A stretch of DNA of 10,298 nucleotides from Rhodobiaceae bacterium. GTDB lineage: Bacteria > Pseudomonadota > Alphaproteobacteria > Micropepsales > Micropepsaceae. Below the pieces are notes generated by a model. It searched no databases, had not been told where the DNA came from, and was given only the letters and a program-made list of their open reading frames with translations. This document shows positions 1 to 5,724 of the stretch, one piece after another; the stretch's first letter is position 1, and every line of letters begins with the position of its first letter. Location of the stretch: the NCBI GenBank assembly GCA_009885515.1, contig VFKO01000260.1, forward strand, positions 1-10,298. The letters run 5' to 3'. A program made the position numbers and the translations under genes.

Positions 1-81
1 AAAACGGGAAAACTTTGACCGCTAATCGGGAACTATTACTCACTTTTTGTCTTTTTTCTGCCGGTTTTGACCAACAGGAGG

Positions 82-414
82 CTAAAGCTCGTCCCAGTAG
101 ATCTCGAAGATGTTGCCGTCGGGGTCGGCGATGCGGGCGGCGAAGAAGTTGTGTTCGTCGAAGGCGACCGGGACGCCCAGATGCTGAGCCCAGGCTTCGA
201 CGGCGGACTTTGATTCAACGCGGAAACCGAAGTGGAAGGCGTCGCCGGCCTGGAGCGGGTTGCCCTTCTTGAAGAATATCGAGATGCCGGGGCCGACGAG
301 AACATTGCCGCGGCATTCGAGGTTCAGTCGCTCAGCGTACCATTGGGCCAATACCTCCGGGTCGTTGGTCGGGATGTTCAGGTGGTCGAGCCACAAGGCT
401 GGCAGGGTGTTCAT
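82..414 (-). CDS. VOC (glyoxalase/bleomycin-resistance fold) protein
   Basis: This 110-residue single-domain protein belongs to the vicinal oxygen chelate superfamily. Visible hallmarks are LDHLNI near the N-terminus (H11), DAFHFGFRV in the middle (H61) and the closing DPDGNIFEIYW (E104). H11, H61 and E104 match the usual metal-ligand positions, so a metal-dependent enzyme is possible, although many small VOC proteins have no known reaction. The length fits one VOC domain (two beta-alpha-beta-beta-beta modules). The ATG at 414 lies 3 nt after the folD stop (TAG ATC ATG), so it is probably the last gene of the yggT-folD operon and translationally coupled. The substrate cannot be read from the sequence. 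The family call is firm; any function beyond it would be a guess. Confidence 0.88.
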   Translation of the reverse strand: MNTLPALWLDHLNIPTNDPEVLAQWYAERLNLECRGNVLVGPGISIFFKKGNPLQAGDAFHFGFRVESKSAVEAWAQHLGVPVAFDEHNFFAARIADPDGNIFEIYWDEL

Positions 415-417
415 GAT

Positions 418-1305
418 CTAGAGCTCCGCAGGTGGGCTCATACCAGCCTGCGCGAAGGCCGCCAATACGGTGTTTCGGAGCAGGCAGGCCCGCGTCATGG
501 GGCCAACACCGCCGGGCACGGGGGTTATGGCGGAAGCGTGGGCTTTCACCTCGTCAAAGGCGACGTCGCCGAACAATTTTGGCTTGCCGCCTGGCTGGTC
601 GAGGCGGTTCATGCCGACGTCGATGACGATGGCGCCGGGCTTGACCCAGACGCCTTTGACCATCTCAGCGCGCCCGACGGCCGCGACCAAGATGTCGGCT
701 GAGCGGGCGATGGCGGCCAAATCCCTGGATCTGGAATGGGCAATTGTGACGGTGCAGTTTTCCTGCAGCAGCAATTGCGACATTGGTTTGCCGACAAGCT
801 GCGACCTGCCGATGACGACGGCGCTGAGGCCGTCGAGTTTGGGGCGCACCGACTTGATCAACATCAGGCAGCCTTGTGGCGTGCAGGAGACGAGGCCCGC
901 ACGACCGCTGGTCAGACGGCCCGCGCTCAACGTTGTCAAGCCATCAACGTCCTTATCGGGTGATAGCGTGTCGAGAATTGCGTCTTGCCGGATATGGGCT
1001 GGCACCGGGAATTGGACAAGCACGCCGTGGACGGATGCGTCGTCGTTGAGTTTGCGAACCACGTCCAGGACTTCGGCCTGGGTGGCTGTGGCGGGGAGTT
1101 TGATATCGCGTGAGTCGATGCCGGCTTCGCGTGCGTCGCTGACTTTGAGGCGGACGTAGATTTCGCTCGCCGGGTCGTTGCCAACCAGCACAACCGTGAG
1201 GCCTGCGGCCTTGCCCTGGCGCTTTTTGAAGTCCGACGCGGCCTGCTGCACGCGCGCTCGTACTGAGGCGGCAAAGGCTTTGCCGTCGATGATGTGTGCC
1301 GTCAT
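418..1305 (-). CDS. folD: Bifunctional methylenetetrahydrofolate dehydrogenase/methenyltetrahydrofolate cyclohydrolase
   Basis: FolD interconverts 5,10-methylene-THF, 5,10-methenyl-THF and 10-formyl-THF in the cytoplasm, using NADP(H), and so feeds purine and formyl-Met synthesis. The 295-residue protein has the full family signature: VLVGNDPASEIYVRLK (39-54) with Tyr50 and catalytic Lys54, VQFP (97-100), PDKDVDG (116-122) with Asp121, the Rossmann segment VVIGRSQLVGKPM (163-175), and PGGVGPMT (264-271). The length is normal, about 280-300 residues. The ATG at 1305 is preceded by GAGGAAGG, which overlaps the end of yggT (8-nt gap), so the two genes form an operon. VQFP replaces the more common VQLP, a mild change. 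The C-terminal tail ends in SPPAEL. Confidence 0.97.
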   Translation of the reverse strand: MTAHIIDGKAFAASVRARVQQAASDFKKRQGKAAGLTVVLVGNDPASEIYVRLKVSDAREAGIDSRDIKLPATATQAEVLDVVRKLNDDASVHGVLVQFPVPAHIRQDAILDTLSPDKDVDGLTTLSAGRLTSGRAGLVSCTPQGCLMLIKSVRPKLDGLSAVVIGRSQLVGKPMSQLLLQENCTVTIAHSRSRDLAAIARSADILVAAVGRAEMVKGVWVKPGAIVIDVGMNRLDQPGGKPKLFGDVAFDEVKAHASAITPVPGGVGPMTRACLLRNTVLAAFAQAGMSPPAEL

Positions 1306-1313
1306 GCCTTCCT

Positions 1314-1607
1314 CTACAGCAATGCGCCGGTCAGCGTCCGGATGACCAGGATTTGAACCACTTGAAGGCCCAGCAAGAGGACAATGGGAGATATGTCCAG
1401 ACCACCAAGATCGGGCATGAAGCGGCGAATGGGGCGCAGCAGCGGCTCAGTCAATTGGCCGCACACATATTGTATGTTGCGGATTGCCGGGCTGTAGGGG
1501 TTGACGACGTTGAAATTGATCAACCAGCTGAGGATCACAGACACGACTATGATCCAGAAATAAATCTGCGCTGCCAGGTTGATGATGAAAATCAAGGAAG
1601 ATATCAC
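1314..1607 (-). CDS. yggT: YggT family integral membrane protein
   Basis: This 97-residue inner-membrane protein has two hydrophobic spans, roughly residues 2-28 and 74-92. They flank a polar segment with the family pattern NPYSPAIRNIQ ... TEPLLRPIRRFMPDLGGLDISP. YggT/YlmG proteins are small two-helix membrane proteins; the family has been linked to osmotic tolerance and, in other bacteria and plastids, to cell or nucleoid organisation, but no biochemical activity is settled. The start is GTG at 1607, with GGA about 10 nt upstream and no better in-frame start. It is the first gene of yggT-folD-VOC. In many alphaproteobacteria a DUF167 gene sits between yggT and a downstream gene; none is present here. 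No convincing promoter was seen upstream: GTGTCA plus CTATCT about 18 nt apart is the best and is weak. Confidence 0.93.
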   Translation of the reverse strand: MISSLIFIINLAAQIYFWIIVVSVILSWLINFNVVNPYSPAIRNIQYVCGQLTEPLLRPIRRFMPDLGGLDISPIVLLLGLQVVQILVIRTLTGALL

Positions 1608-1674
1608 GTTGGTTTCCGGGTGCTGTTGGAATCAGAACTTTCAGGGGGGCAAGATAGCCTGGTTTTTGCGTCGC

Positions 1675-1704
1675 TTGACACTGGCCTTGCCCCCCTCCTA
1701 CAAC
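1675..1704 (+). promoter_or_regulatory. Sigma70-type promoter for tRNA-Ala
   Basis: TTGACA at 1675-1680 is a perfect -35 match. An 18-nt spacer leads to TACAAC at 1699-1704 (or CTACAA with a 17-nt spacer). Transcription would start near 1711, giving a leader of about 44 nt before the mature tRNA 5' end. The same TACAAC -10 with an 18-nt spacer occurs in front of the crotonase operon, which supports it as the local housekeeping promoter form. Nothing else on the plus strand here needs a promoter. Confidence 0.7.
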
Positions 1705-1754
1705 CCCCAACTCGTGCGGCCAAGGGATATCCCCAACAGCCAAAGCACGCGCAT

Positions 1755-1830
1755 GGGGCTGTAGCTCAGTTGGGAGAGCGCTTCGTTCGCAATGAAGAGG
1801 CCAGCGGTTCGATTCCGCTCAGCTCCACCA
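1755..1830 (+). tRNA. tRNA-Ala, anticodon CGC
   Basis: A complete 76-nt cloverleaf is present with CCA encoded. The acceptor GGGGCTG pairs with CAGCTCC and includes G3:U70, the identity pair of alanine tRNAs. The D arm is GCTCAGTTGGGAGAGC, the anticodon stem is CTTCG/TGAAG with loop TTCGCAA, and the T arm is AGCGG TTCGATT CCGCT. The anticodon CGC is at 1788-1790 and reads GCG alanine codons, which are common in this GC-rich window. A promoter lies upstream and a hairpin follows at 1839-1866. The antisense strand encodes the familiar false peptide SGIEPLASS, a known artefact of antisense tRNA translation. Confidence 0.98.
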
Positions 1831-1838
1831 TGCACCCT

Positions 1839-1866
1839 TCAAGGCCTTGCGCGTTGCAGGCCTTGA
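1839..1866 (+). terminator. Hairpin after tRNA-Ala, possible terminator or processing signal
   Basis: TCAAGGCCT at 1839-1847 and AGGCCTTGA at 1858-1866 form a perfect 9-bp stem with a 10-nt loop, 8 nt after the tRNA CCA end. No T-run follows on the plus strand (the next bases are A-rich), so it is not a classical intrinsic terminator. It may block 3' exonucleases or pause polymerase. The role is inferred from position only. Confidence 0.4.
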
Positions 1867-1981
1867 GAAACAATTGGTAAACCACATTCTGCGCCGAAAA
1901 CGAGGCTGGGCCGGAAACCCCGCCTTTACATCGCGTGTGGCACTCTTGGGAGAAGCCGATCCCTGGCTGAGCGTGCGCTAC

Positions 1982-2443
1982 ATGAGTTTCAAATTTATAT
2001 TGATGAGCTTTGTTTGCGCGCTGATCGTAGCCGCGCCGGTCCACGCGTCTGGCGGTGGCGGTGGCGGTCATGGCGCCAAGAAAGAAAAAGCAGCCAAGGC
2101 CCCGAAAAAGCAGCGGCCGATTACCTCGCTTGCGTCGTGGGTCGCGGTCGATCCGTTTTCCGTCACCGTCGTTCAGGAGGATCGCGTTCATGGCAAGCTG
2201 CTGGTATCGTTCGGGATGGACGTTCCGGACGAAGCGTTGCGGGCCAAAGCCGAACTCATCATGCCGCGTCTGCAAGACGCCTGGCTGACCCAGCTCAGCC
2301 ACTATGCCGGGACAACGGTGCGGGCCAAGCAGGCGGCCAGTATTTCGGATGTCTCCACTCTGTTGCAAAGCACCGCTGATCTCGTCCTTGGGAAACCGGG
2401 CTCGAAAGTCCTGATCGGTTCGGTCATCGTACAGATGAAATAA
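1982..2443 (+). CDS. Small exported protein with FliL-like C-terminal domain
   Basis: The 153-residue product begins MSFKFILMSFVCALIVAAPVHA, a typical Sec signal peptide, with cleavage likely after PVHA (residue 22). Then come a glycine run (24-29), a Lys/Ala-rich linker (33-45) and a compact domain (about 53-153). That domain has WVAVDPFSVTVV, LLVSFGMDVPDE, a helical RLQDAWLTQLSHYAG segment and an ending LIGSVIVQMK. The order of a beta strand, an acidic-Pro turn, helices and a final strand resembles the periplasmic domain of the flagellar protein FliL, which ends in a similar I/V-x-x-x-V-I-Q strand. No flagellar genes are nearby, so a motility role is uncertain. The frame is open upstream to a TTG at 1847, but the signal peptide makes the ATG at 1982 the likely start. 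The RBS is weak. Confidence 0.75.
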   Translation: MSFKFILMSFVCALIVAAPVHASGGGGGGHGAKKEKAAKAPKKQRPITSLASWVAVDPFSVTVVQEDRVHGKLLVSFGMDVPDEALRAKAELIMPRLQDAWLTQLSHYAGTTVRAKQAASISDVSTLLQSTADLVLGKPGSKVLIGSVIVQMK

Positions 2444-2451
2444 ACGCGGCC

Positions 2452-2479
2452 TTGACGCTTGGGCTGGCGGCGATATGCT
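2452..2479 (+). promoter_or_regulatory. Promoter for a probably leaderless DUF2244 mRNA
   Basis: TTGACG at 2452-2457 and TATGCT at 2474-2479 are separated by 16 nt. The -10 box ends 6 nt before the ATG at 2486, so the expected transcription start falls on or next to the start codon. There is no properly spaced Shine-Dalgarno; AAGG at 2481-2484 is only 1 nt from the ATG. This is the layout of leaderless genes. The -35 box starts 8 nt after the preceding stop codon. Confidence 0.55.
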
Positions 2480-2485
2480 CAAGGC

Positions 2486-2965
2486 ATGGATGCTGTTGGA
2501 CCCGCTTTTGACGTGACCTCGTATCCGCATCGCTCTCTTGGCGTCGAGGGTTTTCGCGTGCTGTTGATCGCCGTCTTTGCGATCAATGTGGTCGCCAGCA
2601 TCGTGTTCGTGTTGGCTGGTGCTTGGCCGGTTGCGGGATTTCTGGGTCTTGATGTCTTGGCGATCTATGTCGCGTTCAGACTGAGCTACGCGCAGGCTGC
2701 GGCTTATGAACGGATTACGATTGCAGGCGCGTCCGTTATTGTCGAGCGCGCTGATCAACGCGGGCGGCGGCTAGAGTGGCGCTTCCCGTCATACTGGGCG
2801 AGTGTCAGGTTCGACGGCGATGAAACGCGCGGCACTGTTACGCTACGCAGTCATGGGAACGCGGTTGAGGTTGGAAGCTATCTGTCTCATTTCGAGCGCC
2901 AGGCCTTTGCCGATGTTTTGCGTGAGGCGTTGCGGGTTTCGAAGACCTCAGATCCGGGGACGTAG
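2486..2965 (+). CDS. DUF2244 integral membrane protein
   Basis: The product of 159 residues matches the DUF2244 pattern: an N-terminal PHRSLGVEGFRVLL segment, two adjacent transmembrane helices (about 24-44 and 48-66), then a cytoplasmic-looking domain with ERITIAG, RRLEWRFPSYWASVRFD and a final helical SHFERQAFADVLREAL. The family is widespread in alphaproteobacteria and has no established function. An upstream in-frame TTG at 2459 would add 9 residues, but the promoter boxes lie across that stretch, so the ATG at 2486 is preferred. The gene converges on dapB, and the last 18 nt (2948-2965) overlap the dapB 3' end on the other strand, so neither gene has an intrinsic terminator between them. 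Confidence 0.88.
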   Translation: MDAVGPAFDVTSYPHRSLGVEGFRVLLIAVFAINVVASIVFVLAGAWPVAGFLGLDVLAIYVAFRLSYAQAAAYERITIAGASVIVERADQRGRRLEWRFPSYWASVRFDGDETRGTVTLRSHGNAVEVGSYLSHFERQAFADVLREALRVSKTSDPGT

Positions 2966-3766
2966 ACCTAGTACGTCCTGCATATCGAAGAGGCCCGGGC
3001 CCTTGCCTTGGCCCCAGAGTGCGGCTTTCAGCGCACCGGTTGCGAAGATGGTGCGGTCTTCGGCACGATGGGTGAGTTCGATGCGCTCGCCCTCGCCCGC
3101 GAAGATGACTGTGTGATCGCCGACGACGGAGCCGCCGCGCAGGCTGGCAAAGCCGATTGTGCCGCTGGCGCGCGGTCCGGTATGGCCATGGTGGGGTTGT
3201 GAGCGAAGGTCATCGAGCCTGGCATCGCGGCCTTGCGCTGCTGCCTGTCCGAGCAACTGCGCGGTGCCGGACGGCGCATCCACTTTCAGACGATGGTGAA
3301 GTTCGACGATTTCGATATCAAAGGCCGGGCCCAGGGCGCGCGCCGCGAGTTCGACAAGGCCTGCCAGCAAATTCACGCCGAGGCTCATGTTACCGGACTT
3401 GATGATCGTCGCATGGCGGGCAGCGGCATTGATGCGGGCTTCATCGGCATTGTCAAAACCGGTTGTACCAATGACATGGACTATTCGCGCCTGGGCCGCC
3501 AAATCGGCGAGTGTCAGGCTGACTTGGGGCCGCGTAAAATCAATGATGACATCGGCTTTTGCAATCACGGTCAAGGGGTCGGATTCTACTTTGGCGCCGA
3601 TGGCCGGCAGATTGGCAAGACACCCGAGGTCTTTGCCTTGCGCCGCGTGACCTGGGGCTTCGAGGCCTGCGATGATTTTGATTGCAGGCTGTTTCAAGGC
3701 TTCATGGAGAATGGCCTGGCCCATGCGGCCAGCGGCGCCGGCAATGACAAGTTTCAGTTCGCTCAT
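2948..3766 (-). CDS. dapB: 4-hydroxy-tetrahydrodipicolinate reductase
   Basis: DapB reduces 4-hydroxy-tetrahydrodipicolinate with NAD(P)H in the diaminopimelate/lysine pathway, which supplies peptidoglycan. The 272-residue protein shows the N-terminal nucleotide loop GAAGRMG (10-16), VIGTTGF (98-104), SGNMSLGVN (124-132) and the active-site block ELHHRLKVDAPSGTA (155-169), with His157/His158 and Lys161. The later GGSVVGDHTVIFAGEGERIEL stretch and C-terminal LGLRPR are also standard. The length is normal. Its ATG overlaps the stop of the upstream flavin enzyme gene (ATGA), so it is translated as the last member of the crotonase-alkB-flavoenzyme operon, an unusual setting for a biosynthetic gene. 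No RBS independent of the upstream coding region was identified. Confidence 0.97.
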   Translation of the reverse strand: MSELKLVIAGAAGRMGQAILHEALKQPAIKIIAGLEAPGHAAQGKDLGCLANLPAIGAKVESDPLTVIAKADVIIDFTRPQVSLTLADLAAQARIVHVIGTTGFDNADEARINAAARHATIIKSGNMSLGVNLLAGLVELAARALGPAFDIEIVELHHRLKVDAPSGTAQLLGQAAAQGRDARLDDLRSQPHHGHTGPRASGTIGFASLRGGSVVGDHTVIFAGEGERIELTHRAEDRTIFATGALKAALWGQGKGPGLFDMQDVLGLRPRI

Positions 3767-4911
3767 AGTTGAGTGATATCCGTTTCCTGACCCAATAGGA
3801 CCCGGCCAACCGTTTCCATGGTTGGGGTGCCTATCATCATATGCTGTGATGCGACGTGCACATCGCGGAATATCCGCTGCAAGGGAGATTTTTTGTAGAC
3901 AGACGTGCCGCCGCCCAGATTGTACATCAAGTCAACAGCGCGCACCGAGGCGCGGGCGGCGTGGCTTGATGCCAGTCTGATGTCACGACGGCGGTCGGCG
4001 CTGAGGGGCTGGCCCGTTTGAGCGTCGATCCAGGCGGCGTTTATACTTTCGTGCAGATAGGCGCGCGCGGAGCGGGTCAACGCTTCGGCATCGGCCACGT
4101 CCGCTTGTGTATTGGTGCGCGTTGCCAATGGTTTGCGGTGACCTTCGGGGGTTTTGCCGCCAGCAAGGGCCACCAGTTCCGTGATGCTCGCACGCGCGAG
4201 ACCCAGCATGACAGAGGCGATGCCAGTGGCGAGCAGACCGAATACCGGAAAAGCATAAAGCGGGCGCTCGAGCGGTTTGTCGCTCATGAGGCCGACACTC
4301 ATTTCCTTGGGCACGCGTTTGTTGACGAAGGCGAAGTCCTGGCTGCCGGTGCCGCAGAGGCCCGAGACGTCCCAGTTGTTCATCAGCTCGGCTTCGGCGA
4401 CTGGCAGCATGATCATGCGCGAATCCGGGATGCCGGAGGGCAGCAATACCGGCTCGCCGTTTCGTATGACGACGCAACCGCCCATGATCGCCTTGGCGTT
4501 CGGCGAGCCCGAGCCCCATTGCCAGCTTCCGTTGACGAGATAGTGGCCGTCGTCCTCGACCGCACGCCCACGCGGAGCGAAGACGCCGGCGACGATCATG
4601 TCGGGGTCGCGCCATATTTCGCGTGCTGTCGCTGGCGGCATGTAGCCCGCGACCAAGCCGGTCGTGGCGCAGATCATCACGCACCAGCCCGCCGATGCGT
4701 CGGCCTCGGCCAAGGTTTCGATGACGCGCGAGAGGGTCAGCGGATCGGCTTCGATGCCGCCATAGGCCTTGGGTACGCAGAGGCGGTAGAAGCCCGTTTC
4801 GGCAAAGCGCGCAGCGATGTCGGCGGGGAGCTTGCGACCGGATTCGATTTCGACTGCGCGTTGTTTGAGTTCGTCCTGGAAGCCACGCGCGGCGGCGATG
4901 AAGTCGGTCAT
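3763..4911 (-). CDS. Acyl-CoA dehydrogenase-superfamily flavoprotein, probable group D flavin monooxygenase type
   Basis: The 382-residue protein has the acyl-CoA dehydrogenase fold. The N-terminal helical part includes PKAYGG (47-52) and DASAGWC (71-77). The middle beta domain has VNGSWQWGSG (126-135) and WDVSGLCGTGSQDFAF (180-195). The C-terminal helical part ends in YNLGGGTSVYKKSPLQRIFRD ... ASQH (330-357). That last motif, with His357, is the pattern of the HsaA/DszC-like branch, where a reduced flavin from a partner reductase is used to hydroxylate substrates. True acyl-CoA dehydrogenases carry a catalytic Glu and a GG(T/S)xEIQ ending that are absent here. So a two-component monooxygenase is more likely than beta-oxidation, though a dehydrogenase is not excluded. 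No flavin reductase gene is in the window. AAGG lies about 7 nt before the ATG at 4911. Confidence 0.85.
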   Translation of the reverse strand: MTDFIAAARGFQDELKQRAVEIESGRKLPADIAARFAETGFYRLCVPKAYGGIEADPLTLSRVIETLAEADASAGWCVMICATTGLVAGYMPPATAREIWRDPDMIVAGVFAPRGRAVEDDGHYLVNGSWQWGSGSPNAKAIMGGCVVIRNGEPVLLPSGIPDSRMIMLPVAEAELMNNWDVSGLCGTGSQDFAFVNKRVPKEMSVGLMSDKPLERPLYAFPVFGLLATGIASVMLGLARASITELVALAGGKTPEGHRKPLATRTNTQADVADAEALTRSARAYLHESINAAWIDAQTGQPLSADRRRDIRLASSHAARASVRAVDLMYNLGGGTSVYKKSPLQRIFRDVHVASQHMMIGTPTMETVGRVLLGQETDITQL

Positions 4912-4957
4912 GTTAGGCCTTCTGGGCGGCTTCGCGTGAGATCTGTTTTGTGTTGCA

Positions 4958-5074
4958 TCATTCCGCCAACTTCAGCCGGTTTGCGATGTTGTTCTTTTGC
5001 ATGTTGGACGAACTGCCGGCGATGGGCAATGAGATTGCGTCGCGGATGAGCCGGATGTCGTCGCGGCCGTTCAC
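4958..5074 (-). pseudogene. Relic of an acyl-CoA dehydrogenase C-terminus
   Basis: In the gap between alkB and the flavoenzyme gene, one minus-strand frame reads GRDDIRLIRDAISL followed by PIAGSSSNMQKNNIANRLKL and a TGA at 4958-4960. The PIAG(G/S)SSxMQKNxIAxRL pattern is the standard C-terminal end of true acyl-CoA dehydrogenases (FAD/helix-capping region), a family of about 380 residues. Only about 35 codons remain and the rest of the gene is missing. The frame is open from a GTG (5074-5072) whose last two bases are part of the alkB stop (GTGA), so a coupled 38-residue peptide could in principle be made, but there is no good RBS. The best reading is the leftover of a deletion that removed most of a dehydrogenase gene from this operon. 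Confidence 0.65.
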
Positions 5075-5724
5075 GGACGGGCGCGCCTGAGGGTGAGATT
5101 GATGCGGCCGCCTTCGGGCATGACCCCATGCTCGATTGGCGAGGTGCCTGGCCGGATGCGGCGGACGCCGTGATAGCGCAGGCGGCTTGGTCCGCCAAGC
5201 ACGAGGACGTCGCCTGAGCGCAGCGTCATTGTTGTCGTGGGGTCTTGGCGCTTCATGCCGCCGAGCAGAAAGACTGCGTCATTGCCGAAGGAAAATGAGA
5301 CGATCGGCCATTTGAAGTCGGCCTCGTCAAAATCGCGGTGGAGGCTGAGTTTTCCCGAGGCTTCGTAGCGATTCACAAGGCACGCATCGGGCGCGTAATC
5401 GCCAAGGCCCGCTTGGCGCGTCAGGCTGTTGGCGCAATCGAGAACCGCCTGGGGGATCGGCGGCCAGGGTCTGCCGGTTGCGGGATGGGTTGGTTCGTAG
5501 CGATAGCCGCGCCTGTCGGAAATCCAGCCGAGGGGACCGCAATTGGTCAGGCTGTTGATCATGGTGGGGCCGGTTGGCATTTGCGGTCGGAAGAGCGGTG
5601 CTTCGGCGATGACGTGCTCAACTTCGTCGAGAATTGCATGCTGTTCGGCGAGCGACAAGCGATTGCGGAAGAGGGCTGCGCCTTCCGGAAGGGTCTCTTC
5701 GAGATCGGCGAAGAGCGCCGTCAT
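5071..5724 (-). CDS. alkB: AlkB-type 2-oxoglutarate/Fe(II) dioxygenase (nucleic acid dealkylation)
   Basis: AlkB oxidatively removes methyl and other alkyl groups from N1-methyladenine and N3-methylcytosine in DNA/RNA, using Fe(II), O2 and 2-oxoglutarate. The 217-residue protein matches E. coli AlkB closely in layout. It has the substrate lid region SDRRGYRYEPTHPATGRPWP (69-88), CLVNRYEASGKLSLHRDFDE (115-134) with iron ligands His129 and Asp131, GDVLVLGGPSRLRYHGV (171-187) with third ligand His185, and RINLTLR (207-213) with the 2-oxoglutarate-binding Arg pair. The ATG at 5724 shares one base with the crotonase stop (TGATG), showing translational coupling. The frame is open far upstream through the crotonase gene, but that extension is a shadow. 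No Ada-type regulator or Ada-box was noticed. Confidence 0.95.
   Translation of the reverse strand: MTALFADLEETLPEGAALFRNRLSLAEQHAILDEVEHVIAEAPLFRPQMPTGPTMINSLTNCGPLGWISDRRGYRYEPTHPATGRPWPPIPQAVLDCANSLTRQAGLGDYAPDACLVNRYEASGKLSLHRDFDEADFKWPIVSFSFGNDAVFLLGGMKRQDPTTTMTLRSGDVLVLGGPSRLRYHGVRRIRPGTSPIEHGVMPEGGRINLTLRRARP

Noticed and set aside
44..84. Possible terminator after the VOC gene
   Set aside because: A short stem (CTGTTGGT/ACCGGCAG with G:U pairs) is present, but on the minus strand it is followed by A-rich, not T-rich, sequence, so it does not fit an intrinsic terminator.
1933..1950. Sigma54-like TGGCAC element before the exported-protein gene
   Set aside because: The -24-like TGGCAC is present but the required GC at -12 spacing is absent (GGAG instead of TTGC).
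1847..1981. 45-codon N-terminal extension of the FliL-like protein from a TTG
   Set aside because: It would bury the obvious signal peptide, and it begins inside the tRNA-following hairpin.
1766..2758. Long minus-strand open frame antisense to tRNA-Ala and the two plus-strand genes
   Set aside because: It contains the SGIEPLASS-type peptide that arises from translating a tRNA backwards, has no domain features, and runs against two well-supported plus-strand genes.
4018..5049. 343-codon plus-strand open frame opposite the flavoenzyme gene
   Set aside because: It is a GC-rich antisense shadow; the minus-strand frame has clear family motifs and this one has none.
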